A stretch of 64,000 bases of DNA from Tubulanus polymorphus. Taxonomy: Eukaryota; Nemertea; Palaeonemertea; Tubulaniformes; Tubulanidae. The notes under the pieces were generated by a model. That model did no database searches. It was not told the origin of the DNA and worked only from the letters and a program-made list of their open reading frames with translations. This document shows positions 10,601-24,080 of the stretch, in pieces; the first letter of the stretch is position 1; each line of letters starts with the position of its first letter. The translations under genes were made by a program, and so were the position numbers. The stretch covers positions 27,732,650 to 27,796,649 of the forward strand of contig NC_134026.1 in NCBI RefSeq assembly GCF_964204645.1. Direction: 5' to 3'.

Positions 10601-12743
10601 TATTGTATATACAGTATATTAGGACTGAAGAATAGTTGCACAGATGATGATATAAAACGTTATTACCGAAAACAAGCTATACTCGTTCATCCAGATAAGG
10701 TAAAATTTCTCTAATCAAACTGTCATTTATTCTACTGATTTACTCTTCGAAACTCAACAGTAAATCATATCTTTCATTTCAGAATTCTCAACCTGGTGCT
10801 GAAGAGGCGTTTAAGATTTTAGGCCATGCTATTGAAATAATTGGAAAACCTGTACGTGATAATGTGGTGATATTTCAATTGATGGCATTTTTCTTTGTAA
10901 AATGAATTTTGCTGATATAAGTTGATTCATTCTTCTTTCAGGAAAAACGTGCCCTTTATGACCAACAATTCCATGAAAACAAGGCTGCTGAAGAGGCTAT
11001 GGTATGGCTTGTTGAAATTCTTAACTCATAATATTCTCAAAACGAAATTTATCTTATGATACCAACCCATATCATCATCATCAACATTCAGTGTGTTTCT
11101 TCATTTTACAGAAAGAATTCTCGGACATGCTTACAAAACTAAGGGAAAAGGTTCAAGAGGTAACTTTAAGAATGAATCTAATAGAATTTTGTTTGAACTA
11201 AAAAGAAATTGTTAAAATACTCATTCAGATGATGATAAATCGTTATTTGTCTCAACTAGGCTGCATATCTTATGCGTTGTGACCAGTGTGGTGGTAAACA
11301 CCATCGCATACCTGTAGACCGACCCTGGTACAGTGCCAGACACTGTGAAAAATGCAACACTAGACACTCTGCCAAAGAAGTAAGTTCTGCAAGATTACAA
11401 CCAAAATGTTAATAATGATAATAATAATGCTGATAATGATAATGAGTTATATTTCGATGATATATCCAGTTCTTTGTATTTTCAAATTTTTCATTTTTAG
11501 GGTGATTTATGGGCTGAGAGCACATTCCTGGGCTTTCTCTGGTACTACTATGCATGTATGGATGGGAAAATCTTTGATATAACCGAGTGGGCTTCCTGTC
11601 AGGTAAGACACAAATGATGCTACACTGAACGAATAAATGTTAAGAGGAGGATTAATTATTGGAATAAGTCTTACTGTGAGCGGTTGGGCGATTGGTTAGA
11701 GCATTCAACTCTGGCAAGTCAGGTTGTGGGTTCGAACCCCATATATTACCATAGCATCTTGGACAAGACACTAATCCTCTCTCACCCAGGAGTAAATGGG
11801 TACCTGGTCTGATAGATGATTCCTGAGTGCCCAGCAGCTGCTCGGGTGTTACTTCTCCCCAGGGAGAGAATAAAGTGGTTAGAGTTATAGGCTTGGGGAA
11901 ATAACCAATTTAATAGAAAGCGTTGTGAACATTGTATCACAGTGAAAAAAGGCACTATAGAAATAAGATTACTATAGTATAGTAATCTAATAGGTATAAT
12001 ACCATTACTATTACTGTTATTCTAGCAAGAAAATTTCCGTCATATGCAAGCAAATGCCCACTATGTGATGTATCGGATAGCCACTAACAGTAACCGTAAT
12101 AACCACCATCAACATGGACGATCCTCCGGGTAAGCACAACTTTAATCGCTAAGTCCTTAGAACCTAGTTGAAAATCTGCTGCCTTTTGCATTTCTTGGTG
12201 TTGTAAACATTCAGTCATCTTTCTCATCTCAGTCATAAGAAACATTTATTTTTTGCATATTCTTCATTTGCAATTTTCAAACAACAATCTACTCTCTGTC
12301 AGTTTGAATGAAAATTAAACTCAAAATGAAGGATTTGTCGACATTTTTGTGCATGCTGCTGTAAACTTTTTAAATCATGTAGCTCGAACCTCTAATTATC
12401 ATCTACCAATTTGTCTGATCACCAGTCATCAAAAGTTTCAGTTTTATTTCATTGCATATTCATTTCTGGTGAAGGGCTTATCAATGTTGTCTGATTAGTT
12501 TCGTGTTTGATTGAAGGAGATTCGAGTTCCAACAGCATGTCACATATTACCTTTTTCAGTGAAAATGATCTGGAGGATTTTCTTAATAATTTGATCCACA
12601 GGACTATGCAAAGCGACCACCAAGAAAGCCATAAACCTTACCCCGGCCCACCTGGATCACAGTCGACTAACCGCCCCGCTTGGAACCCAGGACCAGCCTC
12701 CGCTGGTAAAACGGGCAAGAAACGTCGCAAGAAGAAACACTAA
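7637..12743 (+). CDS. DNAJC14: DnaJ homologue subfamily C member 14 (Jiv/DRiP78 type)
   Basis: Twelve coding exons: 7637-9176, 9579-9687, 10217-10392, 10473-10524, 10615-10699, 10783-10851, 10942-11001, 11112-11159, 11260-11379, 11501-11602, 12026-12129 and about 12527-12743; ~893 residues (human about 700). An ER-membrane Hsp40 co-chaperone by family. Order: a long disordered Gln/Ser/Asn/Lys-rich region (1-513, one exon), a hydrophobic membrane segment (about 515-551), a J domain (about 622-695) with HPD at 651-653, and the Jiv90 zinc-binding domain (about 714-787) with CDQC and CEKC pairs and the conserved [14 protein letters not shown]. The tail ends in a basic KKRRKKKH run. The last splice is uncertain: the donor at 12129 leaves phase 2, and only a weak acceptor at 12525-12526 fits. 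A longer N-terminus than vertebrates is the main oddity. Poly(A) candidates at about 13404 and 13802. Confidence 0.94.
9340..9490. repeat. Short imperfect tandem repeat in DNAJC14 intron 1
   Basis: Three variants of CTAGG..TATCCACTTT and two of TTGGTTGGTTTTTCCA(A/C)CTC follow each other at about 40-bp spacing. Confidence 0.6.
11676..11985 (+). mobile_element. tRNA-derived SINE in DNAJC14 intron 10
   Basis: Pol III promoter boxes are visible: an A box (TGGGCGATTGG) and, about 40 bp later, a B box (GGTTCGAACCC). A conserved-looking body follows (ACACTAATCCTCTCTCACCC, AGGAGTAAATGGGTACCTG) and then a tail GGCACTATAGAAATAAG with simple AT repeats. It is in the same strand sense as the host gene. 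Confidence 0.75.
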
Positions 12744-15465
12744 ATCGAGGATTCGACTTCAGACTTGGAAAATTCTTGATGGTGACTTGTCATTGTGCTC
12801 AACTTTTGCTAAGATTGTCAACATTTTAGACATGGATTGTTTGTACGTTAGATGAAAATATACCTGCCATTTATCAAATCAAGTACCTATATAGTTTTCT
12901 GTTATAATGTTTATTGAGATGATACATGTTTGTATATACAATGAATATTGATCAGCACACAATTACTGCAGTGGATAATTGATGGAACATCAATATCTGA
13001 TTCAGTATTTTAGTATGTTATAGAATTCCCTACTTCTCTACAAGTTAGTTTTTAGTGTTAAAGAAAACTTGAAATATTAAATGCATAAGGATTAAAAAGA
13101 TTAATCGTGGAAAATGTAGATTTAATTTCATAGTATTCTTTCAATTCAATTGAGGTTGTGTAACTTTGTTTAGTCCTACGATGCCCTTGCTGAAAAAAGT
13201 ATTCTTTAACTAAAACATGCATTTAGAAAGATTGTATAGAGTAAGTTACAAATGGTGTGGTGCAAAATGTGGAACAACTTTGATTTGAAAGAATTATGTA
13301 TGTTGCTCAATCGACAGCCTAGAAGGGTCCATGGGAATAGCCAGTATTATTAGAATTGTAACCTTTTTTCCATCTAAATTCTCGTTTTTGGGTTGTGAAT
13401 GCCAAATAAAATATGACATACAGTGTACTTACCTTAATTGAAATTTTTCTGCTATTCTTAAGGATATCAGTATGATGAAATGGATACCGGTAACTAGTTT
13501 TATCTAAACCGGTTGTTGGGTTTTCTAAAAACTCTAAATCTTAAAGAGCAAATGAGGAAAGTCTACCTCATGAATATTTCCCTTTTTAGTTGTTTCATAA
13601 GAAATGTAATAATGTATTGATAACGTGATTATAGAAAGGCATATCATAGCTTATTTGTCTTGTGAAGTATTGCTTGCACTTGTAAATTTAATACTGTTTA
13701 AACAGTTTGGTGGAAGTATGCTTGTTATTTTAAAAACAACTGCTATGTACTACTATGAGAGTGCTTTCCCTTCTTCATATCACGTGCAACTACATGTATT
13801 CAATAAATGAAAATGATGCTTTCCTGGGATTAATGTTTATGTATTAAAAGTGAATCACGGTATTCACTGCACTTTCTATTCCTCGAGCGCATTGAACTTC
13901 GCACTGGCTGAGGAAGGGTCGAAAGATATTTTCATTTCAACAAAATACTTTGAGTACTTTAAGTACATAATGAGTACTTTGTAATGGTATTTCCATTCAC
14001 TCAAAATGCTTGTTATAATCAAGTGCTTGACAGGTATATATATATATATAAATATGGATGAGTTGGAATAAGACATGTCACTGCCCCAATATCTAGTTCA
14101 ACTTGTCTCTAAAGATTACACCATTTCTACTAAACATCCACATGTCCAGGAAGTGGAAAATATCTCGTATATCACCTTATTGGGTCATTAAAATGAAAAT
14201 ATTAACCTAATATAGATAACTTTCATGGATCTTTCATTTTGATATCTTCAATCACAGTGCATATTTGCAGCTGATGGTTACTTCAGGGATTTACTCACAT
14301 TTGTCCCTTATAGTTGATGCATTTATCTTGTGATATTGTGATAGCTCTAAATTCCCACCATGGGTGCAGGGGATATTGTGTGTATTAAAATGTGTTTTGT
14401 TCATCAGAGTCGGTTTTGTGGGTTTACCAGTAATTAAACTGAATATTTACGGTAACTGTTCTTTGACTTTAAGTGCCGATTCAGTGCCGGGTTATGTTTC
14501 TGTAAGTGCCATCCTTTGAAGTATATTGTCAATAGGCCATATTATTTGAAGTTCAACATTCTAATGTATTGAGCCATATTATTATTGGCTGGAGAAATGT
14601 GTCTTCACTTCGAAATGAAGCCAACACAAATTTTCACTGACCGCTAGATTTAGTTCATTGATATCATAATTGGAAGTGAATTGTTTATGTACTGGCTTAG
14701 TTGGAATAAGTGTCTGTAAATGTCCTTCAAATCGATCATTGAACCAACAAACACTTACCTGTGTACTTATCAGGTATTATTATTGACCATATGTGAGTCT
14801 TTTCCATTTGATCATATAGATCAAATTTCTTGAGAATAACCGATTCTATCAGCTAATCTTCCCGTAAGGAACATGGATTTTTCATGGTCACATTTGACTT
14901 GTTTATGAAAAAAAGCTAAATTGACAGAAGACGAAAAGCTGTTTACCTGTTGTTGCTATTTCTGAAGCTTGCATCTCGCGATGAAGGCTAAATCATGTAG
15001 ACACCAGATACTGGTATGTTATTTTACTGGGTTTTCTTTTAAGGTGACTAAAATCTGGGTTTTGACTAATTAATTATCAATTAATTGAGGATCGCTTTCA
15101 TGAATTGATTTTGTGGTATAGCTGAAGTTTGACTGATTACAATTATCTGTTTCGATTTAGCATAGTATATATAGACTTTTCTTTTTATGAAGCATATAGA
15201 GTTTGGGGCGTTCTGTTTTCATGCGTAATTAGCCAGGAAATTTCATCATAACATTTTGTGTTACAAACTTCCAAAGAATAATGATAATAAAATACAAAAT
15301 ACTTATTTTGACAAATACATCAGTTTCGTAATTCTTCTGTCTTATGCCAATGTCCTCTATTCGATCCGAGCTGGTTACTGAAAATCAAGCAAGTGTTTTT
15401 TTTGCGAGAATTTACACAGACCTTCCACATGTTAAACAACAATGAAATCCATTTAAGTATAACAT
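12744..15465. other. DNAJC14 3' UTR and intergenic DNA
   Basis: AT-rich sequence with poly(A) signals near 13404, 13802 and 15289 and a short (TA)n at about 14037-14050. I see no gene. The end approaches the 3' end of the WSB1-like gene, which is transcribed towards it. Confidence 0.5.
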
Positions 15466-16248
15466 TAACAGTTTTATTATACATGGCATAATACATACAT
15501 AGTCATTAGGTCGTTAATATTATGGCACATTGAGACCATAAACTTTGATTAAAGACGTGAAACAAAAGGGATAAAACAAAATTAAGACTAGTCTGGCAGG
15601 GAAACCTACACTGTAAAATATAATACATACTACATACATGTATGAGCTATTAAAATGTTTTTATACTGCAACTGGAAAGAGATTCAAGATAAAGAGAGTT
15701 TTTTTTGGAAGGTCTTCTAAATCTCTTCAAAATTGGCACTAGAAAACTCATCACCGTCATTTAGTATATTTGTTTAATACCCGGTATTCAACTTCTATAC
15801 AAACAATATTTACATTATTTACATATTTCCTTTTTAGAACATGAATGTTAAGGCCTACTATAGAGTACAACCATGTTACATACAATATAAATCATACACT
15901 AATATACCTGGTATATCAATTTTAAACCTGCTTATCAATTCCAAGGTAACTCCATGAACGTGTCATGGAACGTCTGCAATATCTATCAAATTTTTAAATC
16001 ATTCTTATGATTATTCAATCTTGCAAATAAAACAAATTTTAAGACATTATTTTATGACTACGCAAAAAAGAAAATATAGACCATGGCTATAAATGCATGT
16101 CCTTACTTAAAACTAAATTTGTAGCAACTAATGAATGAAGATGTTAACAACACAACACAACTACATGCTGGGGTAAAAAAATGTATGAAATTCAACCGAA
16201 TGAAAATGGTCATAAAGCTCCTTGTAATGTCAGGTCATCTAAAGCTTT
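15466..16248 (-). other. Probable 3' UTR of the WSB1-like gene
   Basis: On the - strand, AATAAA (TTTATT at about 15472 on +) lies about 780 bp after the stop codon. No coding frame is seen in between. Confidence 0.45.
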
Positions 16249-18904
16249 TCACAAGTGATATTTTAAAAATTCTTTAAGTCTCATTGGCAAATGAATATGA
16301 TCAACACTTGGTGTAGGTAGAATACGTCGAACAGCCATACGACATAAATGCTGCAAACTTTCAACTTCCATAGGTGCTGCCCAGAAAGAAACTGCACCAT
16401 TACGAGTACTGAAATGGAGGTTATCAGTAGAGTTATAAGTGTTAATTTTGGCTGTTAGAAGATATAATTTCACAATCAGCATTCCTAAAACGTTATCAAA
16501 AGCCCAACAATCACGTTACATTAACCCAGACTATCTAAAGGTCATATAATTGACTAGTTTTTATTTCTTGGTACAGATAAACTTTTTTTGAATGCTTATA
16601 GGTAATAACAAAAAAACATTTAACGATACATACCCAACAGCTAACACAGTACCATCTGGAGAATATGAACAGCATAAAGCATCTGGCACTACAGTTATTT
16701 GTTCAGGAGGACCCTCACCATCTAGAATTCTCCAGAAACGCACATATCTGAAAATTGATATATTCAGTTTAACAGAAACTGACCGAAGTTACGAATAATT
16801 TAACAATTTTCAAACTAAATCTGAATCTTACCGATCATCAGCAACTGAGGCGACATGCATGCCATCGTGTGAGAATGAGACACTACGCACGTATGTATCA
16901 TTAGCACCACCAGCAAATATAAATGTTGGGGGAGGGAATAAATGTCTGAAAATATGCAAGTAATATTCAAGTATAGATACTGTCTGTAAGTCGAAATGCA
17001 GTTGAAATCCATTTCTTTCTGGTTTAGACGCCGATCAAACTGCCATTATTGATATTAGCTTTAAAACAGCACGAATGGGAGTAATTTGTATTGGAGTATA
17101 TATATATATATATATACATATACCTTAATTCCTGAATCTTTTCACCGGTATGAGCATCCCAGATCAGAACTCTCGTATCGTATGAAGCAGTTACGAGTAG
17201 AGCGCCATCTGGTGAAAAATCACAGCTCACAACATCGTGGTAATGTCCTTCTAATTTGTGGATACATTTATAGGTTTTCATGTCCCAAACAATCACCTAA
17301 TAATAGTGATGAGATCATGTTTATAATAACGACCTATGAAAAGCTACCCATGGATTTGCCATACCACAAAAATTAAAAAGCTTACCGATTTCTGGTTTCC
17401 AACACAAGCTAAACGCTTGGCATCGGGTGACCATACACAGGAGTAGACCCATTTAGCATTGCCTCGTAAAGTTTTCTTCATATTGCCATCATCTACAATA
17501 TCCCACACTTTAACTGTACCATCTCGACTTGCTGATACCAACTGCAGCAAACCGTCGGGCGAGAACTTAAGATCGCGTACTACATCTTTATGATCGAGAA
17601 GTTCAAACATTAAACGACCTGAAATTTAATCGCAATACTACACATTCATTGTTAAGGATTGAAAAAGTTTTTACCACATTTCAGACACGATATCTACCTG
17701 AACTGACTTCCCAAACACGGATACGACCACTGTTTAATCCCGTAGCCAGTAACAGATCAGCTGCATGGTTATAATGTCGCATACTGAGATTCACTGAATG
17801 AGGCTGTGTCTCAGCAGATGATGAACCAAACGCGACTGACCATATCAATTCACCCGCATCAATAGTAACCGCATGACGTTTGACGTGACGTCCAAATCCA
17901 ATACCTTCTCGGTTAGTCGTATATCCGCGGATAGCGAAGTGGTCATTTTCCTGTTCATAGTCATTTTCATCTGATGGATCATTTCTAAAATAGAAAGGAT
18001 TATTGTGAAACATCCACGTGGCATATCTTTTATCTATAAAAAGTAAATATACTGTAAAAAAAATTTGATATCAGAGTACACTTCTATTTGCTTAAATCGA
18101 ACTGTCTATGTATGTCATATATATGCTTATAGCTAGTATCATTAATTCCATTCTGTTAAAAACTGACCAACTATGATTATGCTTGCCCATTTGTAAAAAA
18201 GTGAATTCAGCAATTCAAAAAGTAGGTCAGACAGTTGTCTCATAAAAAAACTAAATTAAACTAGTGTATTCGCTCTTATTTAGATTCTAGAAGAAAGACT
18301 CTTTGCAAGAACTTTAAGTTTTACTTAGATTTAACTTACAAATTGACTTCATTCCTAACACGATTCCATGGAATGATCTTGACAATTCTGTTACCACATG
18401 ACCAGGCAAAGCAGGAACTATCAGGGGCCCAAGCCGTCGACCATGTTTCTCCACCAGCTTTCTGCGCAAATGGATTGTTCGTTAGAAGTAACTCGGTGAT
18501 CAGCTCAGCTGGATCTGAATCAAATTTATAATAGCCAAGCATAATTATTGCAGCGCCAGTAATTGAAGACAACTGTATATGAATTAAATCCCTCTTTGTC
18601 AAATGACTGAAGTGGACTGATATACATGTATCAAGAAGGTCTATCTATTCAGCACATGACACTAACTTTAAGCCTTAAAGATTGATGATAAAATGTTGAT
18701 ATGATACAAAATTCAGGTTGATTATGTCGGTCAAAATACTAGTGGTTTTGAAAGTAAGTTTTCAACAAACAAACCAGTAAACAGAGATAACGGTTTAATT
18801 AATATCAAATCTATGAAAGGTAGGCCTCAATAAAAACTCGCTGAATGCTGGCTTATAGTATACTTACCAATATCACTTGCATTAGCATTATAGAAACTTG
18901 CCAT
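16249..18904 (-). CDS. WSB1: WD-repeat and SOCS-box protein, WSB1-like
   Basis: Eight coding exons: 18868-18904, 18340-18514, 17698-17984, 17386-17618, 17124-17296, 16832-16945, 16634-16747, 16249-16408; 430 residues in frame (human WSB1 421, from memory of the family). By family it is the substrate-receptor subunit of an Elongin B/C-Cullin-RING ubiquitin ligase. WD repeats form a beta-propeller (SASRDGTVKVWD, TASYDTRVLIWD and DDRYVRFW blades). The C-terminus is a SOCS box: BC-box SLQHLCRMAVRRIL, then LPMRLKEFLKYHL at the very end. The tiny first exon starting MASF matches the family N-terminus and fixes the start. Divergent from EIF2D with 933 bp between starts. WSB2 is the alternative, but the LEGHYHDVVSCDFSPDGALL stretch and SOCS box favour WSB1. 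Confidence 0.95.
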
Positions 18905-19837
18905 ACCAATAACAGCAATCTGACGCTTTGCCTGAGCTAAAGGCCCCAACTCTTCAGCGCTATATTTTTCTCTTTAGACTAAAATAGAAAATTACGAATG
19001 CAACTTACAGTGGTAAAAACTAAATTACATGAGATGGTATCACTAAATTTGCACAATGTGAAAGTAGTTGCTATGGATCTGGATGCCAGTATCTATCAAT
19101 CAGACTGGATAAGACTTGACACATTTACATCAGTGACAGATCTACACTTTTAGGACTAAGCTTTGCGACCCCTCTGCCAACATACATACTGTATAGTAGG
19201 CTAAATAACATTAACAGGAATAATCTTTTCTAAATTTTTCAAGTGGATCACTATTCACTGTTGTCTGTGTACTATGTAATAGATATAGAGGTGTGCTGGA
19301 CAAGTGCCAAAAAGCCCAAAAACCAAACACGGACTAACCCACACGCACACAGGGACTTGTCACAATTGATAGTGAATGAATATAACCAGTATCAATGACC
19401 AACCCCAGTATCCCTGTATAGTAAAAAAATACAGGGATGCAGTTTTTTTGTTATACTACAGGGATACTGGGGTTGGTCATTGGATACTGCTGGTTTTATA
19501 TTCTCATTCACGACACTACACTATCAATTGTGACAAGAACCCACACCACGTCGACCGACAGAATAAGGACCTTTATCTTCGCTATATTTACCTCAATCTT
19601 CGGTACAATATGGAGAGTCCGATATTTCTACTAAGTCCACAGAATAACCACTTGATTTCCCAGATAAAACGTATCAAATTTCCTACGGTTTATCACGTAG
19701 CGAGAAAGCCTAAAATGACGTCACTATTATGGGAATCCTCTTTTGCGAGTTGATCCAAATTCTCGGAGCCGCCCTTTATCAACCAAGGAGCCATCCTTTC
19801 CTCAGTATATTGAATTGAATTGAATAGAGCAGAAAAT
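18905..19837. promoter_or_regulatory. Bidirectional promoter region, WSB1-like / EIF2D
   Basis: A perfect CRE (TGACGTCA) lies at 19716-19723, about 115 bp before the EIF2D start. The region also contains the foldback repeat at 19356-19537. No TATA box was noted at the expected spacing. Confidence 0.45.
19356..19537. repeat. Foldback inverted repeat between WSB1-like and EIF2D
   Basis: Left arm 19356-19423 is the reverse complement of right arm about 19456-19537 (shared CTTGTCACAATTGATAGTG and ATGACCAACCCCAGTATCCC). The right arm has an 11-bp extra piece. The loop is about 32 bp. It could be a small MITE. Confidence 0.8.
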
Positions 19838-22800
19838 ATGTTTACAAAACCTTTTAAAATCAAGACACAAACTGCCATACGTGGTTCAGACAGGTGAGGA
19901 AAGGATTAAGATTTTGTTATTCTCTAGATCATCCTGGAAAAATTGGCATTTTAGATAAATGGAACCCCCAAAAAATAGAAAATACCCGAAATACCAATCA
20001 ATTCAAATTCAATTTAAGTATATTGTACCTACTAATTGACTTGATTGAAGGAAAAAGTTGCGAAATGATGTGGCGAAGTTTTTCTCTGGAATACCGAGTG
20101 ATATAGTACCAGGAAATAAAGAAGAGATGACCATCATGAAAATCTATACGCATGCAGGGGAAAATGTCACTGTTTATTGCTTACATCGAAATCCAATCTT
20201 TTTTGAAACAAAAGATCACCTTTATCCTACAGGTAGGCCGAGAAGAAACAATGCTTTTTTGAACTATATCTAATTCATCTAGAATTCTGTTTGAAGATTA
20301 TTCTTTTTAGTCTTTTTACTGTGAAATATATTAGCTGAAATCTTTTTAGTTTATACAATGTGGAAATATCCAGGCATTTTACCAGTTTTTACAACTTGGC
20401 CGCCAGTCATAAAGAAGCTACAAGCAGGCGCAGGTAAGAATTATTGATTTAGTTAATTTGATTATTCAGAATGATTTCATTCAATTGAAATGTGATGAAA
20501 TAATTCTGCTTTTGAATTCTATATGTAATGAAGTCAGCTTGTTATGAATATTTTCTTTAATAGATTTAATGTTGCCGGGTGTGATAATAAAAGGAGCCAG
20601 AGATGCTAATTGCTTAGGAAAGATTGACAAAGGACAATTGTATGCTGTAAATTTAGCTGATAATAGGTATGTGTCGTTTAACCAGGTAAATTCCTATGTC
20701 ATGAATTTCTAGCTTTATATAGTTTTCTTCGCTCTTCTCATTATTCAGGGCTCCGATTGGTGTTGGTCTAACTGCCATGTCCAGTGAAGATATGTATATG
20801 TCGGCAATGAAAGGAAAAGGCGTTCTTATGGCGCATGTGTATAAAGATTATTTATGGTAAGATTATTGGAGTACTAAGTTATTCTTTCACTGCTCAAGTA
20901 AAATGATTTGATTTTTTATCTGACAGGGCTTTAGGGGATAAATCAGAACCTCCTGATATGGGAATTAGTGATGTGATAGTTGGCGACCTAAACCTTGAAG
21001 ATGATGACAATTTAGCTGTGGAAACTGTCAATGATCCTCTATCGATGTACGAAAATGGCCAAATACTCACTGACGTAACTGATGATCACTCACAAAATAC
21101 TGATAATATGGTGGGTAATCTGGCTGCTGCAGTTGATGAGATTGAAGTGAAAAATCATTTGTGTGTGAGCGAGCTACAAACTCAGCCAAACGGAGATGGT
21201 AGTTTAGAAAATCTTGAAGATATCACTGCAAGGGAGAATGAGGAAGAAATAAGTATTGATCCACAAGGTCAGAGAAGTTAAAAGGTTAACAAAAAGGTAT
21301 TTGTTAATCTCATCTAGTCATCGTCACATTGTATATTTTCAGTTGAAATGGATAATTTACTGTACCAGTGTTTGCTTCATGCCATCAAAGAGAAAATTAA
21401 TATCAAAAGGGGAGATCTTCCAATTTTGATGAGCACCTTTTCTAGTCAACATATGAAATCTTGCTGGTATGTTTCTATGAGTAATGTTTGACATAAGGAT
21501 CTTAAGAATTATTCACCGTGTTGATTCATGGTTATATTGATTTGTATTTTTAAGTCCAGCAGGAAAAACGCTTGATATAAAGAAATCTAGTTATAAAAAG
21601 GTAAAACAAATTTGACAGACAAACATATTGGAAATGAAATTTATGAAAAATATGACATTTCAAATTGGGAAATATCATATTCAGTGATAATTGGTTGATT
21701 CAATTTCAGTTCTCTAAATTCATGCATGAAATGCAAAAGAAGGATCTAATCCTCGTAAAAGAATTATCAAAAGGTGTAGAAAGTATTATTGATGTCAATA
21801 AGTTACATCCTGAGTAAGTTTGTTCAATGTTTCCATACATCTACCAGTATTGACTATATTTGCAAGTATTATACTGTGGAGTGTTTTTCAGTGTAAGAAG
21901 TTTCGTCATTCCTGATATTCCTGAATCTGTTGAAGAAGAACCAGATGAAGAGTCATATTCTCCACCGGAAATAGTCGAGATGTTTTCCGTCAATGGTGCT
22001 ACTCTTCCTTTCTTTAAAAATATGGGTTTCCAGTAAGTATTAGGGTATGCGTTCATTCTAGTTCATACTGTATAGAAACCTATAAAACTAATGAATGATA
22101 ATATTGTAGGAAAGGTTTGTCATTGTCAGCTAGTGAAATACGAAAAACAGTCACTGATTATGTGAAATCAAATGAGTTACAAGATCAGAATAATCGCAGG
22201 TTGGTTCATCAATGTTTATTGCTGGTTATTTTATCTACGGTAAACTGATTTATACTGAATAAGTATTTTGACCTTTATAGTCAGGTTATTCTTGATGGCG
22301 TTTTATCGGATTTGGTGCTATATAGGGGGGAACAGGTGTCTCATGTGAAATGGGATGATCTCTTTCATAGGTAAGTAACTGTGTTGCAAGTTAATGTAAT
22401 GAAGGTGTTTTAACTTTGCTCGCTACACAGACTCTCTTCTTTCAGACTCTCGTCAAAAATGGGTCCGATGCATTTAATAACCTTCCCTGGACAGAAACCT
22501 CAACTACATAAAGGCAAACCAGAACCTGTTAAAGCGTCGATCTCTCAAAGAGGAGGAAATAAGAAAGTCTCTTTGATAGAAAACTTGGAACCATATGGTA
22601 TCGACCCACAAAAGTTTGCTCATGACATACAGATCAGTTTAGCTTGTAGTACATCCGTGAGTCCATTACCAGGGAAAAATAGAGGTCAACAGGTTCTTAT
22701 ACAAGGAAATCAGTTAGCTCATATCTTACAACTTCTCAAAGGTATTCATCATTCTATTATCAAATGAAATTAAAGGTGAAGTATATGTACGGTATTCATT

Positions 22801-22898
22801 ATATAGAATTTTGAACTTTTTCAGGCAAATATCAACTGAAGGACAAGTATCTCTCTGGGTTTGAAAAAGCAATAAAACCAAAGAAAGGAGCAAGATGA
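19838..22898 (+). CDS. EIF2D: Eukaryotic translation initiation factor 2D (ligatin)
   Basis: Fourteen exons: 19838-19893, 20051-20232, 20350-20433, 20564-20666, 20749-20856, 20927-21267, 21343-21466, 21555-21600, 21710-21813, 21892-22032, 22110-22199, 22281-22370, 22446-22741, 22825-22898; 612 residues, all phases consistent (human 584). By family it works in the cytosol on 40S ribosomes, delivering initiator tRNA without GTP and recycling post-termination subunits. Order: N-terminal DUF1947/PUA-type region (MFTKPFKIKTQTAIRGSDR opening; YTMWKYPGILPVFTTWPPV), an acidic linker in exon 6, a winged-helix part (about 295-385), a SWIB/MDM2-like part (about 405-490) and a C-terminal SUI1 domain (about 505-600) with QRGGNKKVSLIENLEPYGID. 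AATAAA at about 22928. No abnormality is visible. Confidence 0.97.
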
Positions 22899-24080
22899 TT
22901 TCTTGCACCGTATGGGAAATTTATATAAATAAAATGGTGTTAAGTTTGATTCAATATTGCTTTCATTTGTTATCTATTAGTGTTCCATGAATACATTCAC
23001 CCAACACAAAGATAATTTTTCCTCGGGTACCCTAGTGATTTGGATGAAGTCTCTTTAAAATCACACGTCGTGGTGGTTTGAGGATTTCCTCGGAATCCGG
23101 ACAATACTTTAGTCTACAGTGGCCATTCAAAGACTTTGGCAAGCGATCATGAGCAGTTACTATATCTATCGTGGGCGGCAATCACTATAAAGTGCCACTG
23201 CTTTCTCTGGACTAGATTTCCTGGAAAATGCTTACCTACCACAAACCATGCAGTTGGCCAAAACCTGGTTAAAACGAACATCATGGAGAACAAATGTTTG
23301 TTATAACCGACAGTTCATTATCCAGTATTGAAATTATCCCTTTTGGAACGATATTCTTGGTTTGTAATAAATAACCAATAGATTGTTATACCCGAGGTCG
23401 TTATAACGAGGTTCAGCTGTACCCAATTTCGATAATGAAAGGAGTGGAAGAATTGCGTTTATCTCATCTTGACAATGGCATCCTCTGAAACGGATCTCAT
23501 CCGGTATCTGTTATTCATGTAGTGAACTGGATCCATAGTTCCACTTTCTCAAGACGTGCGATCATTTACTGGGAATTTCTCATTTGATTCATTGAAAAAT
23601 TAAGAGGTTTCTTTAAATATTTAACTTTTGATTTTATTTTAACAAAATTTACACGCATACAGAATCCTATTAAATTCAAGTGCATCACTTCGCAGTGAGA
23701 AAACCTGACACTCAGTAAGGAATGTATATACCTGTATTTCAACAACTACCGTATCGTCAAACTGACTGTGTAATTGTACATGTACTGCACGTTTGTATAC
23801 ATAGTAAAAACACTATATACCGTTACGTACATTCAGAAAATAATGATTGGTTTATGTTCGAACCTCATAAAAACTTGGTTAGAATTATGAATTATGAGCG
23901 CTACAACAGTTACAGTCTGAACATGAACCATGCTTCGATATAACATAAAACAATTTACAATTTGATTTTTATATAATATTGATTAATTGTAGACCAATAT
24001 GAGTGGATACTTGAGAAAATTGTGGACGCTATTTTTTGAGATACCTAGTGAGAGATTAACTTGAAAAACCGAGAACAAAA
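22899..24080. other. 3' UTRs of EIF2D and the GRX fusion gene plus intergenic DNA
   Basis: EIF2D and the GRX-DEP-DUF547 gene meet tail-to-tail. The EIF2D poly(A) signal is near 22928; TTTATT near 23635 may be the - strand signal. A pogo/Tigger-like element end lies at about 23255-23420. I see no gene here. Confidence 0.45.
23255..23420 (-). mobile_element. Fragment of a pogo/Tigger-like DNA element
   Basis: On the - strand it begins CAGCTGAACCTCGTTATAAC, the kind of terminal sequence seen in Tigger/pogo-type elements. The upstream part (TTTGTTATAACCGACAG) has the same character. No transposase is present. A related end is at 58407. The family call is from memory and is tentative. Confidence 0.4.
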
